From positions 2,223,501 through 2,287,500 of the forward strand of contig JAEVHH010000002.1 of assembly GCA_017607445.1 (NCBI GenBank): a stretch of 64,000 bases of DNA, given 5' to 3'. The notes under the pieces were generated by a model. That model saw nothing but the letters and a program-made list of their open reading frames with translations. It was not told the origin of the DNA and did not search any database. Every line of letters begins with the position of its first letter. Positions within the stretch are counted from its first letter, which is position 1. Source of the stretch: Histoplasma ohiense (lineage: Eukaryota > Ascomycota > Eurotiomycetes > Onygenales > Ajellomycetaceae). Below, one piece after another: positions 11,914 to 23,221 of this stretch. The position numbers and the translations under genes are program-made.

Positions 11914-13625
11914 ATGCAGAAGTGCCGCGCTGTCCAGAGCGTCTTGGGCTCGCGGGCAGCTGTCACCACCCCGCTGCCACCAGTTCGAGCTCAACCTCAC
12001 ATCCAGCGGCGAAATATACAAGATGTCTACATCACCCGAACAGGAACTCCAATTCTTAAGGTTCAGGGCGGACGGTATGAGACCAATTGCTACTTTTCTT
12101 GGAGGTTCTGTGTGTTCGCTAACATATTGGTTTCAATTCATGCAGCTCGTCTCTTGGAGGTATTTCTATTTCTCCCGCAGCTCCTCTCGCACATACTACA
12201 ATTTACTGAGAGGCCTCTTTCTTCATTTTAGGACATACTGCTACAGTCTTCGGAGCTACGGGTTTCTTGGGTCGTTATATTGTGAACAGGCTTGGTAGGA
12301 CATATCAATCCATTGGTAACAGCTTGTGGAAACGGATTGAAATAGTTAACGGAGAATATTGGTACATACAGCTAGTCAAGGGTGTACTGTGATCGTCCCT
12401 TACCGAGAGGAAATGGCCAAGCGCCATTTAAAGGTTACTGGTGATTTGGGAAGAGTTGTCTTCATGGTGAGATTGAGTCGAGGAATGCCAGAACAATATG
12501 TGACCTCCTTCGCTCATTTCATGTCCGTTTTATAGGAATACGATCTTCGAAATACACAATCCATTGAGGAGAGTGTACGCCATTCTGACGTCGTTTATAA
12601 CCTCGTGGGCAGAAAATATCCGACAAAGTATGTGTTTCTTCTGCGTATCTTTATAAACAATCCACATCCATACTGAGCATCCTTTTACAGGAACTTTTCG
12701 TACGAAGATGTGCATGTCGATGGCTTAGCGAGAATTGCGGAAGCTACCGCTAAATATGATGTTGACCGCTTCATCCATGTTTCTTCATACAATGCGGATA
12801 TGAGTTCTCCTTCTGAATTTTTCCGAACCAAAGTATGTTTTCCAACGAAGAGTAGTCAAAGATTTATTTACTAACCCCCCAAATTAGGCTCAAGGCGAGA
12901 AGCTAGCTAGAATGATATTCCCGGAAACAACTATCGTCAGACCAGCGCCGATGTTTGGGTTCGAGGATAACCTTCTTCACAAGCTAGCCGGCATTACCAA
13001 CCTGTTTACTTCCAATCATATGCGGGAGAGATATTGGCCAGTCCATGTAGGTAGCCCTCCTCATGTGCTTCATGTAAAACGACAAGAACTAATATATTTC
13101 TTCCTTTAACAGGCTATTGACGTTGGCCATGCTCTTGAGAAAATGCTGTTCACCGATTCATCCGTAGGCCAGACATACGAGCTGTTCGGACCTAAAAACT
13201 ACTCGACTGCCGAAATTGCCGAACTTGTCGACCGTGAAATCATAAAAAGGCGTAGACATCTCAATGTACCCAAACGCATCATGAAACCAGCAGCGCACTG
13301 GGCCAACAAACTCCTCTGGTGGCCTACGATATCAGCAGATGAGGTAGAGATGGAGTTCATCGACCAGAAGATCGACCAATCTGCCAAAACTTTCAAAGAT
13401 CTAGATATTGAACCTGCTGAAATCGCTAATCTGACCTTCTATTACTTGGTATGTACAAGTCCCACTCCGTCTGTTCGCTTCTAGCCCTGGTTTAAATCAA
13501 TGCTTACCTTTGATTCTCTTCAACAGCGAGGTTACCGAAGCTCCCAGTACTCTGACCTCCCTCCAGCGACAGAGCGAGAGAGAATGGAAGACAAGAAATA
13601 TGTGCACGTCCTCGACAACCAGTAG
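11914..13625 (+). CDS. NUO40: NADH:ubiquinone oxidoreductase 40-kDa subunit (NDUFA9 type)
   Basis: About eight exons give one reading. It begins MQKCRAVQSVLGSRAAVTTP, a basic, hydroxyl-rich mitochondrial presequence, then VQGGR. Next comes the atypical SDR nucleotide-binding motif ATVFGATGFLGRYIVNRL. Further conserved blocks are GCTVIVPYR, VVYNLVGRKYPTKN, VDRFIHVSSYNAD, EKLARMIFPETTIVRPAPMFG and a C-terminal LRGYRSS block. The protein ends at TAG 13623-13625. NDUFA9 is an accessory subunit of the peripheral arm of complex I that keeps a bound NADPH and stabilises the Q-module junction; it is not catalytic. Exon ends GCTTG/GTAGG and CAG/CTAGTC join to keep the frame. Confidence 0.94.
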
Positions 13626-14054
13626 ACCATTGATACATTTCCCTAAATCATGTATATACTTGTATCTCACTAGACGCAAATCAACTTCAGTTTTCTTTTG
13701 TTTTATTTAATCGCATGATATGTGGTAAACGATCCAAGGCCTGGCGGTTTGAAATCTGGAGACCAAGCGCAGAATTGTTTGAATAGAAGTCAGTGTAGTC
13801 AAATATTCATACATAGGTAATGAGCTAATAAATACATTTATTCTAATCCCAGAATTTACTTGTATATTGTTTTTGCGCTCCATTTAGAACGTTGTGCAAG
13901 GCCACTACCGGAAGGTATAAAAATGAGGTGCTTGCCTCTGCTTACTGCCCAGTGACATCCTCTGGTTCCCCACCAATTGATAAAATTTATATGTAAAAAA
14001 ACTACAGCCCTCCAACAGACTCATCTTTCTATCGAATGTGCTGATGCCATCATC
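13626..14054. other. Intergenic: complex I subunit 3' end to HEM4 promoter
   Basis: About 430 bases between two genes on the same strand. No coding capacity or RNA gene is visible. Confidence 0.55.
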
Positions 14055-14436
14055 ATGACGAACACTCCTTCAAGCACCCCCGCCAAAACCCCCATCTTCC
14101 TCCTGAAAACCAAATCGACTCCTCACGACGGATATGAAGAATATTTCTCCGCATCCGGCCAGTATGACCCCATCTTCGTCCCGGTCCTCGAACACAGGTT
14201 TCGCGAGGCAAGTCTGCGGAGGGTGAGGGACCTGTTCGTCTCCGGGAATATAGGGAAGCAATATGGGGGGTTGATATTTACGAGTCAGAGAGCTATGGAG
14301 GGGTTTGCGAGGGTTATCATGAATGAGGTGGGGGGTATGTACGCTCTATACCTTCCCCTCTCTCAATATTTTCCCGCGTTATTTATCAAGAGAGAACAAT
14401 ACCTTTGGAATCAAAAATTATTGTTATATTTTTAAC

Positions 14437-14470
<34 letters not shown>

Positions 14471-15364
14471 AAGAAGAAGAAGAAAATATAACCCATAAAA
14501 ATTTCACGGACAGAAATCGCATCTACAAAGGCCTCTGAATCCCTACTCCTCTACAGCGTCGGACCAGCGACCTACCGCTCTCTGAATACATTACGCGAAT
14601 CACACCTTCCCCACTCTGAACTCGTAGGCCGCGATGCAGGTACGGGCGAGAAACTCGCGCATATCATCCTCGACCACTATAATGCCAATTACGACAATAG
14701 AAGACCTACCACCGATCCCGAAACAAAGGTAGATGATGATGATGATGATGATGGCAGCGCAAAGACAAAAACGGCAGGGAGCAGCGATAATAAATTACCC
14801 CTTTTATTCCTCAGGGGAGAGCAGCACCGAGATATCATCCCCAAGACGCTCATGGGGGACAAGCTTCCGCTGGAGAGGAGGATACAGGTTGAGGAGTTGA
14901 TCGTCTATGAGACGGGGGTTATGGAATCGTTTGAGGATATGTTCGGGGCTGCGCTGAAAGCTGCGCGGGCGAGGAGAAAGCTCGATGGCAGGGGAGGAGG
15001 TGGTGGTATGGATGATGGTGATAATAATAACGCTGATGAGAGGGCTATGTGGGTTGTTGTTTTCTCGCCTACTGGCTGTGACGCTATGCTTCGAACGCTT
15101 GGTATGATTCCAGTTAGCGAACGGGAGGGAATGGATAGGGATGGGATATCAACATCTATGAATGGAGGAGAAGAGGAAGAGAAGGAAAAGAAGAGAATTA
15201 AAGGGGCACTGCGTGATTGCTATATTGCAACGATTGGGCCGACTACTAGAGATCATCTACGTGGGCGATATGGAGTGGAGCCGGATGTTTGCGCGGAAAT
15301 CCCTAGCCCTGAAGGGGTTGGGAAGGGGATTCAGGAGTTTTTGCTAGAGAAAACGGTAAGATGA
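14055..15364 (+). CDS. HEM4: Uroporphyrinogen-III synthase
   Basis: Two exons (14055-14334, 14514-15364) join in frame to 376 residues. Seen: an N-terminal half (TPIFLLKTKS, FVPVLEHRF, GLIFTSQRA), then SVGPATYRSL and LPLLFLRGEQHRD, and a C-terminal half (WVVVFSPTGCDAM, CYIATIGPTTRDHLRGRYG). These are the two-domain HemD-fold blocks. The enzyme closes and rearranges hydroxymethylbilane to uroporphyrinogen III in the cytosol, in heme synthesis. The protein is longer than usual because of low-complexity inserts: an Asp run and Lys/Ser stretch near 14720-14790, a Gly-rich and Asn/Asp segment near 14990-15040, and a Glu/Lys run near 15165-15200. These probably form surface loops. The intron holds an A31 tract. 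The ATG at 14055 is preferred over an in-frame upstream ATG at 13977 because the protein family starts close to TPIFLLK. Confidence 0.93.
14438..14468. repeat. A31 homopolymer in HEM4 intron
   Basis: Uninterrupted run of about 31 A inside the single HEM4 intron (14335-14513), followed by GAA-rich sequence. Confidence 0.9.
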
Positions 15365-15723
15365 TACTTTGGGGTCTTGGATGGAGCAAATTGGTCCAAG
15401 ATGTTTTGATTTAAATATTTCAATATCCCTTCCAATATTATAGAATAGGTATATACTGTATAATACGGCAAATGGGTATCCCGGTGCTCTGTGATCCTTC
15501 CTTCCTGTTGGGCTCGAAATCTCAATTGAAAGTCTCTCCCGTATATCGAGAAGAAAAATCTATGTCCGTGGGCTAATAAACAAATGGAGGTTAACTCCTA
15601 TGCACAGCTACATCCACTTCCCCAGCCCCTTTTTCTTTCCTGGGATATTGTGTTTCCTCCATAATTACTAAGAGAGAAAAACTACCTTTCAAGATTCTGT
15701 AGCCGGCCCTCTTTACATCGCAA
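15365..15723. other. Convergent 3' intergenic region between HEM4 and the F-box-like gene
   Basis: The flanking genes end toward each other. No other feature seen. Confidence 0.55.
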
Positions 15724-16869
15724 TCAACGAACGGACAACCCATCAACAGGCAGGAATCTGGGCCGGCACCTAATCCTCATCCAAAACATGAACAAATTGC
15801 CCGCAGGCCTAGCACTATATCGAAGTCTGCCATCTCCTCCTAGCCCTCCCTGGGAGAGTTGTCTCGGGTCATTCATAAACTGTACCCCATTCCTAGCCAA
15901 GTGCTCATGGCCGTCTTGGTAAGTCCTGGTGTCAATATATATATCGATCCCCGCGACGACAGCGACGTAGAGATCGTCGTAGCGTGGCCTCAGCATCTTG
16001 AGGATCTCCTCCCTGGCTGGTGATCGAACATCACTATTCTCAGGACTATTATTGCTATTAGTGATGTGAACGCCATCGCGTTTGTGATTGTCATTGTCGT
16101 CGCTGCTGCCATCTCCTCTTGCTCCTGGCAGCAGAGCATACAGCTTCACCAGTAACGCCGCAAGCGGATACATCAAGGGCCATGCTGGTGCCGTGACACC
16201 CTCATCCCTTAAGGGAAAATCTTCAAAAGAAAAGGGGAGATTGGTCCATCCGAACGGGATGGATCCCTTCCAAATATCTTCTAGGAGAACGATGGCTTCA
16301 TCCAGGTGCTTTAATTTCGCGTGTTCCTGGCCTTGCTCTTGTTGCTGCTCTTCTTCTGGTGAGTAAATAACAGCAGGGACAGGAGCTGGAACAGGAGCAG
16401 TAGCAATCGACCACGCAAGCGCCATGCCAATGGGAATCAACATCTCCTCCATGTCCCGCTCCATAAACCACCCCCAACACTCTTCGAATACGCCCCGCGC
16501 CCAGGCCCTGGGCACAACAGCATAGCGCACGATGTCAAACAGGTCACGGAGCACGCTGCCATACTTGCGCGGCTCCAGTGAAGAGCATTTTCGCTGGAGG
16601 ATGGAGCGTAGGATAGACCGGCCGTTATTGCCAGTGATGAAGACATCATGCCAGAAGTGGCTAGATTGGATTGCAGAGAAGAGGTTGGTGAAATCTGGGA
16701 GCCAGGTAAGGATCACACATGCGATCTCTGGAGGGAGGGAGGTTAGGTTTGTTGGCGGCATGGTGGGATGATAAGTGATAAGAGTGGCTGGGGGTGGTTG
16801 TGCGGGTCTTGGAGAAGGGGAGGATATCATCGCCTGAGGAGGGTTATTGTTATTGGAAATAAACGACAC
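15724..16869 (-). CDS. F-box-like protein of unknown target
   Basis: A single uninterrupted frame of up to 381 residues. Near residue 42 it has LTSLPPEIACVILTWLP followed by a second helix (FTNLFSAIQSSHFWHDVF). This is the F-box-like pattern of many filamentous-fungal proteins, in which the F-box binds Skp1 in an SCF ubiquitin ligase. The rest is a helical region rich in Trp and Arg (VPRAWARGVFEECWGWF), a Glu/Gln-rich stretch and a loop rich in Asp, Asn and Ser. No WD, LRR or Kelch repeats are visible, so the substrate is unknown. Internal methionines, one just before the F-box, could be the true start. Confidence 0.7.
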   Translation of the reverse strand: MSFISNNNNPPQAMISSPSPRPAQPPPATLITYHPTMPPTNLTSLPPEIACVILTWLPDFTNLFSAIQSSHFWHDVFITGNNGRSILRSILQRKCSSLEPRKYGSVLRDLFDIVRYAVVPRAWARGVFEECWGWFMERDMEEMLIPIGMALAWSIATAPVPAPVPAVIYSPEEEQQQEQGQEHAKLKHLDEAIVLLEDIWKGSIPFGWTNLPFSFEDFPLRDEGVTAPAWPLMYPLAALLVKLYALLPGARGDGSSDDNDNHKRDGVHITNSNNSPENSDVRSPAREEILKMLRPRYDDLYVAVVAGIDIYIDTRTYQDGHEHLARNGVQFMNDPRQLSQGGLGGDGRLRYSARPAGNLFMFWMRIRCRPRFLPVDGLSVR

Positions 16870-17249
16870 CCCGGTAACAATACCCCCTCAGAATTTTTTT
16901 AAAAAAAATTATGTAGTATAGTACTGAGAGACAAGAGACTACGAGTATTCCGTGGGTGACCGCTGTGCCAGGATGGCTGTTTGGCGATAAAATGGATTCA
17001 TTAGCTATAATGGAGACCCAGTCTTCAATTTCCACATTCTGGACTGCAAAACCACTAATAAAAGTATAAAATCAAATGGAAAAATGGATCAAAAAACAAA
17101 CGAACGGTAAAAAAAAGGAAGAGAGAGAGAATAGAAGGGGAGAAAAGAAAAGAAATGAAAATAACTGTGAGCTGAGAAAGACGATGATATTCAATTAGAA
17201 ATTCAATTAGCTACCTGTACACCACCAAGCGTAGGTAGAATATGACCAT

Positions 17250-17295
<46 letters not shown>

Positions 17296-17568
17296 AAGGA
17301 AGGAAGAAAAGAAAAGAAAAGAACATAAAAACAATCATTTGATTCATCAAATCAGCCTTTCAGACCATAGATTCAGTAACTTCTTTCAAATGTTGTCCAT
17401 TTCTTGGCCCCCCAACACACGCACACACTCTCGAGACGCCAATATTGCTAGACCCAATATATGAAACGGGGATGGTGATAGTTATGTTCCTTCTTTCTTC
17501 CTTTTAGTGTTTTGTTTCTCGGATACACATCAAGATGGACAAAACCCTGCCATTATTTCCGTGGGCTC
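16870..17568. other. Intergenic between F-box-like gene and MAP kinase 3' end
   Basis: No gene seen. Contains purine-rich low-complexity sequence and an A42 tract. Confidence 0.55.
17252..17293. repeat. A42 homopolymer
   Basis: The longest mononucleotide run in the window, followed by GAAA/GGAA-rich sequence. It lies downstream of the MAP kinase stop codon. Confidence 0.9.
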
Positions 17569-18972
17569 CTATCGCATGATCTCTTCGTAGATAAGAACTA
17601 TAATGAGAGGATATGGGTTAGACTGAGTATGAATGAACAGCATGAACATACAATGGATGGATGGGGTTCATTTTAACGGAAAGGATATATTCAGGAATTA
17701 AGAAGTTTATTACCTTTCAGCTGCTCCTTGCTAAGGGAGTCTTTATTCTTGTCAAAATCAAAGAATTCTTCGGGGATCGGATCAGCTGTCGGTTCATCCT
17801 CTGGATCGTGATACGGCTCCAGGTAAGGATGGCGCAAAGCTTCTTCGACACTGATTCGTTTTACTGGGTTGAATGCAAGGAGTTTCTCGAGCAGGTCCAA
17901 GGCCAGATCGGAGGTCTTGGGGAAGAGGGCCTTCAGGGGTATCTTCTTTTTAAAAGGGAGGGATCGGATATATTCCCGAGCACGACGCGATTTGATGCCA
18001 TAATAGTCTTCCATGGTTGGTGTCCCCAAGACATCCAGGATGAGGGTAAGTTGATGGTGATCTGGTTGGCTCAGCGAGTCAGCTCCTTTTGCTTTTCTAT
18101 TCTTTTTGATTTGGGTGTTTGACAGAAGAATGAATACCATCATCTCAAATGTATATGGAAGGGCAAATCTTACAATCCTTGCCGGGGAACAACGGCTTCC
18201 CGCTCAACATTTCCGCCAATATGCAACCAACACTCCACACATCAATAGCCTTGGTGTACTCTTTGAAGGTCAACATGATTTCCGGTGCACGGTACCAACG
18301 AGTGGCCACATATTCTGTCATAAACCCAGAGTTGTCGTCCGTGGAAGCGGCAGAACGGGCTAGACCGAAGTCGCAAACTTTCAGGTCGCAATTTGCGTTT
18401 AAGAGTAAGTTCGAGGGTTTCAAGTCACGATGAAGAACATTTGCAGAGTGCATAGCTTTCAGGGCTCGCAGGGTCTGATAGATAAAGTATTGGCAATGGT
18501 CGTCGGAAAGGTCCTGGGTGCGAATCACGCGGTGCATATCTGTCTCCATGAGTTCCTGGACGAATATAATTAGCCGCGTAGAGAAAGAACTGGGAGCTTC
18601 GCGAGTCGTACCTGAATGAGGTACACCTCAGTGAAGCTTTCGTAGCTACGGGGCTTCTGGATGTCTAGAATCGAGATGATGTTTTCATGATTGAAGTATC
18701 GAAGGAGCTTCATCTCGCGCAGCGTGCGCAGGCAAAACATGGAATGATCGAATGGTGTGATCTTCTTTATGGCGACCTTCTGGCTCGAGGGTTTATGAAG
18801 CGCAGAGCTAGCATTTTTGTTAGGGGTACAGCCTCCCAACGGGCAGAGTATGCTAGACTGACCAGACAACTCCATATGCGCCCTCCCCAATCACATCCTG
18901 TATATCGTACTGGTCGGAAACATTGAACGATATCTTCCTTGACCCTCCTTGAGAAGTTGATGGCTGGACCAT
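17569..18972 (-). CDS. mpkB: MAP kinase, Fus3/Kss1 type (MpkB)
   Basis: Minus-strand gene starting ATG at 18972 (MVQPSTSQGGSR). In order it shows the glycine-rich loop region (DVIGEGAYGVV), catalytic lysine VAIKKI, HRDLKPSN, DFGLA, the activation loop with the dual-phosphorylation TEY motif (FMTEYVATRWYRAPE), and the C-terminal lobe ending in a DEPTADPIPEEFFDFD common-docking-like acidic stretch. The last coding exon is short: after QLK a donor GTAATA leads to a far-left exon encoding VLIYEEIMR and the TAG at 17569-17571. Without that exon the frame would stop early with an unnatural tail. TEY plus these blocks identify the pheromone/filamentation ERK-type kinase (Fus3, Kss1, Pmk1, MpkB), which in fungi controls mating, cell fusion and invasive growth. 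The upstream region is unusually long and gene-free. Confidence 0.95.
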
Positions 18973-21900
18973 GGTGATGGTGCTAGATCCCGAGGACTAA
19001 ACCCCACAGATTAGCAATCAGAATTGCGACGAAAGGAGAGCAAGAACGAAGGAGAACACAAGGTCTGAAAGCCTTTGGGAAAAGACGAGAGGTCGGGCGT
19101 AGTTGTTAATGAAGAAGTCCATGTTGACAAAAGTGACAAGGTAAACAATGATAGCAGAGCTTCATGAGAGTGGGGGCATCTGCGAAGCCTGAAACTGGGG
19201 GCAAAGAAAGATAATTATAGCAAGCATATGCATAGGACAATGAGAACTTGCTCCAAATACACTCCCCAAACGCGTTACGAGGCATTTGATATATTTGTTT
19301 AGCCACTGCGAGATCCGCAAGCTTGGCCGTGACTGATTCATACTGCGATATAACCGTGTGCAGAGCAAAAAGTTTGGAGGAAGAGGAAGAAAGGGTTCAA
19401 AGAACACAACACATGGCAGCAAAGAAAACGAAATGTCAAAGAAAAGAAGTAGCCAAAAGAATTTCAATGCGAACAATGAATTTACTTCAAACATGAGCGC
19501 ACCGATAGAGACATGATTTAGAAGTGAATGTGAACTTCAGAAAGAACCGTCTTACACTTGCTCACAGAGTAAACACTGAACCTCTGTTGATTCTCAGTTC
19601 TTCTAGAGCAGTAATGGTGATTCCCTATTTGCAATTATCAAGCTCAATGTTCTGATAGCGATTTTTTTCTTTTTCTTCTTTTTTTTTGGTGCGTATGTTG
19701 CAGGTGTGAATAGGATATCAAACAGGAGAGATTCCTGACAGGATGTGATATATTTCGGAAGGATGGATTATTGGGCTTCTGCTGGCGTCAAATAATTGGT
19801 GAAACCGTTTTGCTATGGTATGTAACCTGAATCGAACGATGGTCACTGGTTATATGGGATATATAGGGTCAAGCTTGGGATCTACCGTGGGGGAAAATTG
19901 CGGGGTTGGGAGTCCGTGAAAAGGAATCGAGAGAGGGGAAAAGCCAGACGGTGAAGAGGAAGGCCTAGAGAACTCCCACATTGTCAGTGTATCTCCGTGT
20001 TAGAGAGCGCGAGCGTGAATGGATATCAGCGATTCACCATGACAAGATGGTGGGGAGGCTGGTGATCACGATGAGGGAATGTGGGCGGACAGGACAGAGA
20101 AGATATGGTTCATGTCATACCTGGTTTGTGTTGCTCCGACTGGAATAGATATTCCCCGTAATATTGCAAGAGAAATACCTGACTGGGCCAGTCTTGGAAG
20201 GGAAAATAGATTGAATAACCAGACAAGCGTACTCTGTCGTTGGGAGCGATATTCTGGCCTTGTCACAAGTATTTCTCCCCAGTCTGAGCTATTGTACGGA
20301 GGCTGATGATGACGATGCGGTCTGGAAGAGGTCGCATAAATATGCAGTTAAACAAGGGGAGTTAGATGCCGCACGTTCTTTACAGAAGCAGAAGATGGCA
20401 GCCGCAGGAGAAAAAGGAATTAGCTAACCGTCTGAATTATGAAACGCAGCCCCTCTTCCTCCAGGAAGCCAATCCGGATCTAGATTCCAAGTCCAAGTCC
20501 GAGAACAATAAGAAGAGGCAAAGGGAAAATCATCAAACACCACGGGAGATGATGATATGCTCCCCGGCGGCGGGCAGGCGGGCGGTTAGCGGTGGTGGGG
20601 CAGCATCACAGCCAGACACCATCTGTGCACACCACCTACCACCCACCACACAGCACACAGCACACAGGACTATCCCAAACCGCACCAGCCCCAATCCAGT
20701 CCTCAATAGACTGCGCCGTTGGATCGGGAGGAACAGAGCACCTGCAGGCTGCGGCACGCGAATAATCGTACCGAACCATGCCTGATCACACCCGTTCGTT
20801 ACCTTGCTCTTTCTTGCTCTCCCCCCACCCACAAAAAAAAAAAGAAAAAAAAATCTACTCCGTACATCCTGCCCAAATCAAACTGCTGTCATTCCATTCG
20901 ATTCGTGGATCACCCGTAGGTCTAGCTGGCGATTGGCAACAATGGCAGATTCCCAAGGCCAGTGGAGGGAGAGGGGCATGAGTCAATCGAGAACCTCATT
21001 AAACAGGATAAATCGGCGTACTATTCTAGTGAAGTTCCCCACCAAATATCACCTTGTCAGACAATTATTATAACATTTAGATCAACAGGGTCTTATCTCC
21101 CCGGCGATCTAAAATATCGTCCAGACTTCCCATATGCAACAAGGACAGAAGCGAGAGAGGAATTCTGAACCAAGCTGCTGGTTTTAGCCGCCCAGTTATT
21201 CAATCTACTTATTTCTATTTCTCAATCTCTAAAGGCCGGAGCTTCTGAAGTGGAGAGAAGAGAAAGAAGAGGCTGGTGAAAATACTTCGATACTTCTCAT
21301 ACCTCTCTAACCATGCAACGCCGCCGAGTGCTCAAGGAAGGAGAAGTATTCCAACGGACTTTCCCTTTTTCTTTGCTCAAGCTTCTTTTAGTGAACGCCA
21401 TGGATATTAATTAACGTGTGTTTCAACTTACTGCTAAGCCCTTCAGAATCTAGTCCACCGAGATTTCGCAGCGACCCTGGACCATCTGGATTCTTATTTT
21501 CTTATTTCTGAGAAGAGAGCTGGTGTAGTTTCAAAGGATTTCACTGTATCACTGTGTGTATTGCAGCTCCTGATCAGCCCCATCGTTGAATCATCTCTTT
21601 TTTTCATTCATTACCCCATTATCTCACTTCAATGTGATAAGTATATGTCGAAACATTGATCTTATATACGCCACTCAAAGATATATGTGAACAAATAACA
21701 GGTGCCTCCAAATTGATTTTGCCCATTGATTGATTATAAACGTATTTGGCTAGCCTTCCTTGTGTTCTAGGGATTTATCTATTTACCATGTTATAAGCAA
21801 ATAAATAAAATCAAAATGAAGTAAAAACAAAGAGAATGAATTAGGCTACATATGTGACAGAAAAGACTTCCTTCCTCTGATTCTAGTTGATTTTCATCGG

Positions 21901-22621
21901 GCCTCAATGACCAAGACAATGATAAGCTTCACTGGTGGTAGTCATTCAGAAATATTAGAAAATGCATCAACTTGTCAAATATTAAAAATTCACTTCTCTA
22001 TAATTAAATAAATCCACTGACAACGTTTCATCCATTCATGTATAAATTCCCCATCTCCCCCTTCCTTAATCAGGCATGTATAGATATTCTATGCACGGCT
22101 CATTTCACAAGTGAAATATCTTATTGAAGTGAAAGAGGAAAAGAGAGACGAATCAAAATTGATGCTCTACCCTCAAATGCTCTTCCATGGCCCCTGGGTT
22201 TTTTAGAGGTAGTATTTCAATCTACCTACATGGAATCTCCCACTTGTCAACGCGCAAATGAGAGAGGAGTCATTTCTGAAGCCATATCAGGATTCCTCCA
22301 GCAGCTCGTCCGTGTTGTTTATTTCAAGAGAGTGATAGATTGAATCAGCATTTCTTGCTTCGGAGACGTTGTGCTCAAGTATCCAGATTAAAAGTGTGGA
22401 ATTTCTAAGGAGGTTGTGATATATATGCTCGAGGTAGCTAGAGGGCTATGAGACCTCATGAAGCTTGAAATAGTCCTTTGTCATCCGGTTTCAATGCCTG
22501 GCTTCACCTTGCTAGAAGTTGAGGTCCTGTTTGAGATACGGAAGCCTATTAGGGCTGGCTACGAGCTAGTTAGACTCCCTGTTGAAATGTCAAAAAGCTC
22601 CCAATGTTTGCACTAGTTGAT
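18973..22621. other. Long gene-poor region upstream of the MAP kinase
   Basis: About 3.6 kb with no supportable coding gene. Short frames occur on both strands, for example at 20366-20785 plus, but they read through CA-rich and A-rich low complexity and have no domains. The stretch next to the kinase may hold a long 5' UTR with introns, which is common in fungal signalling genes. One TACTCCGTA motif lies at 20856. The part from 21200 to 22600 is AT-rich. Confidence 0.5.
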
Positions 22622-22723
22622 GGTCTTGTGGTCTAGTGGTATGATTCTCGCTTCGGGTTTGCCCGATTAAGTGCACTTAATCTGATATGCGAGAGGCCCC
22701 GCGTTCGAGTCGCGGCAAGACCC
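22622..22723 (+). tRNA. tRNA-Pro (anticodon CGG) with intron
   Basis: The acceptor stem GGTCTTG pairs with CAAGACC (22716-22722), with C as the discriminator base. The D arm reads TGGTCTAGTGG (box A) and the T arm reads CCGCG-TTCGAGT-CGCGG (box B). The anticodon stem CTCGC pairs with GCGAG, and the loop reads TTCGGG then T, giving anticodon CGG at 22654-22656. An intron of 30 bases (22658-22687) sits after position 37, the canonical place. Its CCCG can pair with the anticodon-side CGGG. CGG decodes CCG (proline). A T-rich stretch downstream fits Pol III termination. Confidence 0.95.
22658..22687 (+). other. tRNA-Pro intron
   Basis: This 30-base intron contains a palindrome (TTAAGTGCACTTAA) that can form a hairpin, plus CCCG complementary to the anticodon region. 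That is the expected layout for a bulge-helix-bulge substrate of tRNA splicing endonuclease. Confidence 0.85.
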
Positions 22724-22733
22724 TGTTTATATG

Positions 22734-22762
22734 ATTTTCTTTTGGAATTTTTTTTTTTTTGA
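22734..22762 (+). terminator. Pol III terminator T tracts after tRNA-Pro
   Basis: T-rich stretches (TTTTCTTTT, then about 12 T) start roughly 11 bases past the tRNA 3' end. Runs of four or more T end Pol III transcription. Confidence 0.7.
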
Positions 22763-23221
22763 ACCAGCGCAGCCGTACTCAGTATTCATTCCAAAGCTCC
22801 CCTGCTAATTTTTATCATTTCATATAAATACGAAAAAAAAAGCAATTCTAGTCATGTTTCATTGCGGTTGTCTGGGTTACTCGGGGGCATATACATATAT
22901 GGAGTGCCATGACATAAATGTTTTTGTCTATGGAAAGAAAAAGGTTCAGAGTTAATGGTTGTCCATGCTTTCTTTCCTGTATACTCTTCTAGGCGGGTTA
23001 TATACGTGCTGGAGAAAACTTATTCTTCTTCATTTTGTTTACAGCTTGGTGAGAATAAGGAAAGGTTGAATGAGATTTAGCAACGAAAATAAATGGAATT
23101 TTTTCTCTCTCGAAGATGCGGAATATGAATTGATTGATTAACCTGGAGAATATGACGGCGGGGCGAGGGAAGCATCTTTTCTCTAGAACGTGATACATCA
23201 CTACCACTCTCCTGTGCCCTT
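22763..23221. other. Intergenic between tRNA-Pro and SEC24 3' end
   Basis: No gene seen; AT-rich, probably the SEC24 3' UTR on the right. Confidence 0.5.

Noticed and set aside
20366..20785. A 139-codon plus-strand frame in the MAP kinase upstream region
   Set aside because: Translates CA-rich repeats (HTAHRTIP-like); no domain, and the other strand gives equally long frames.
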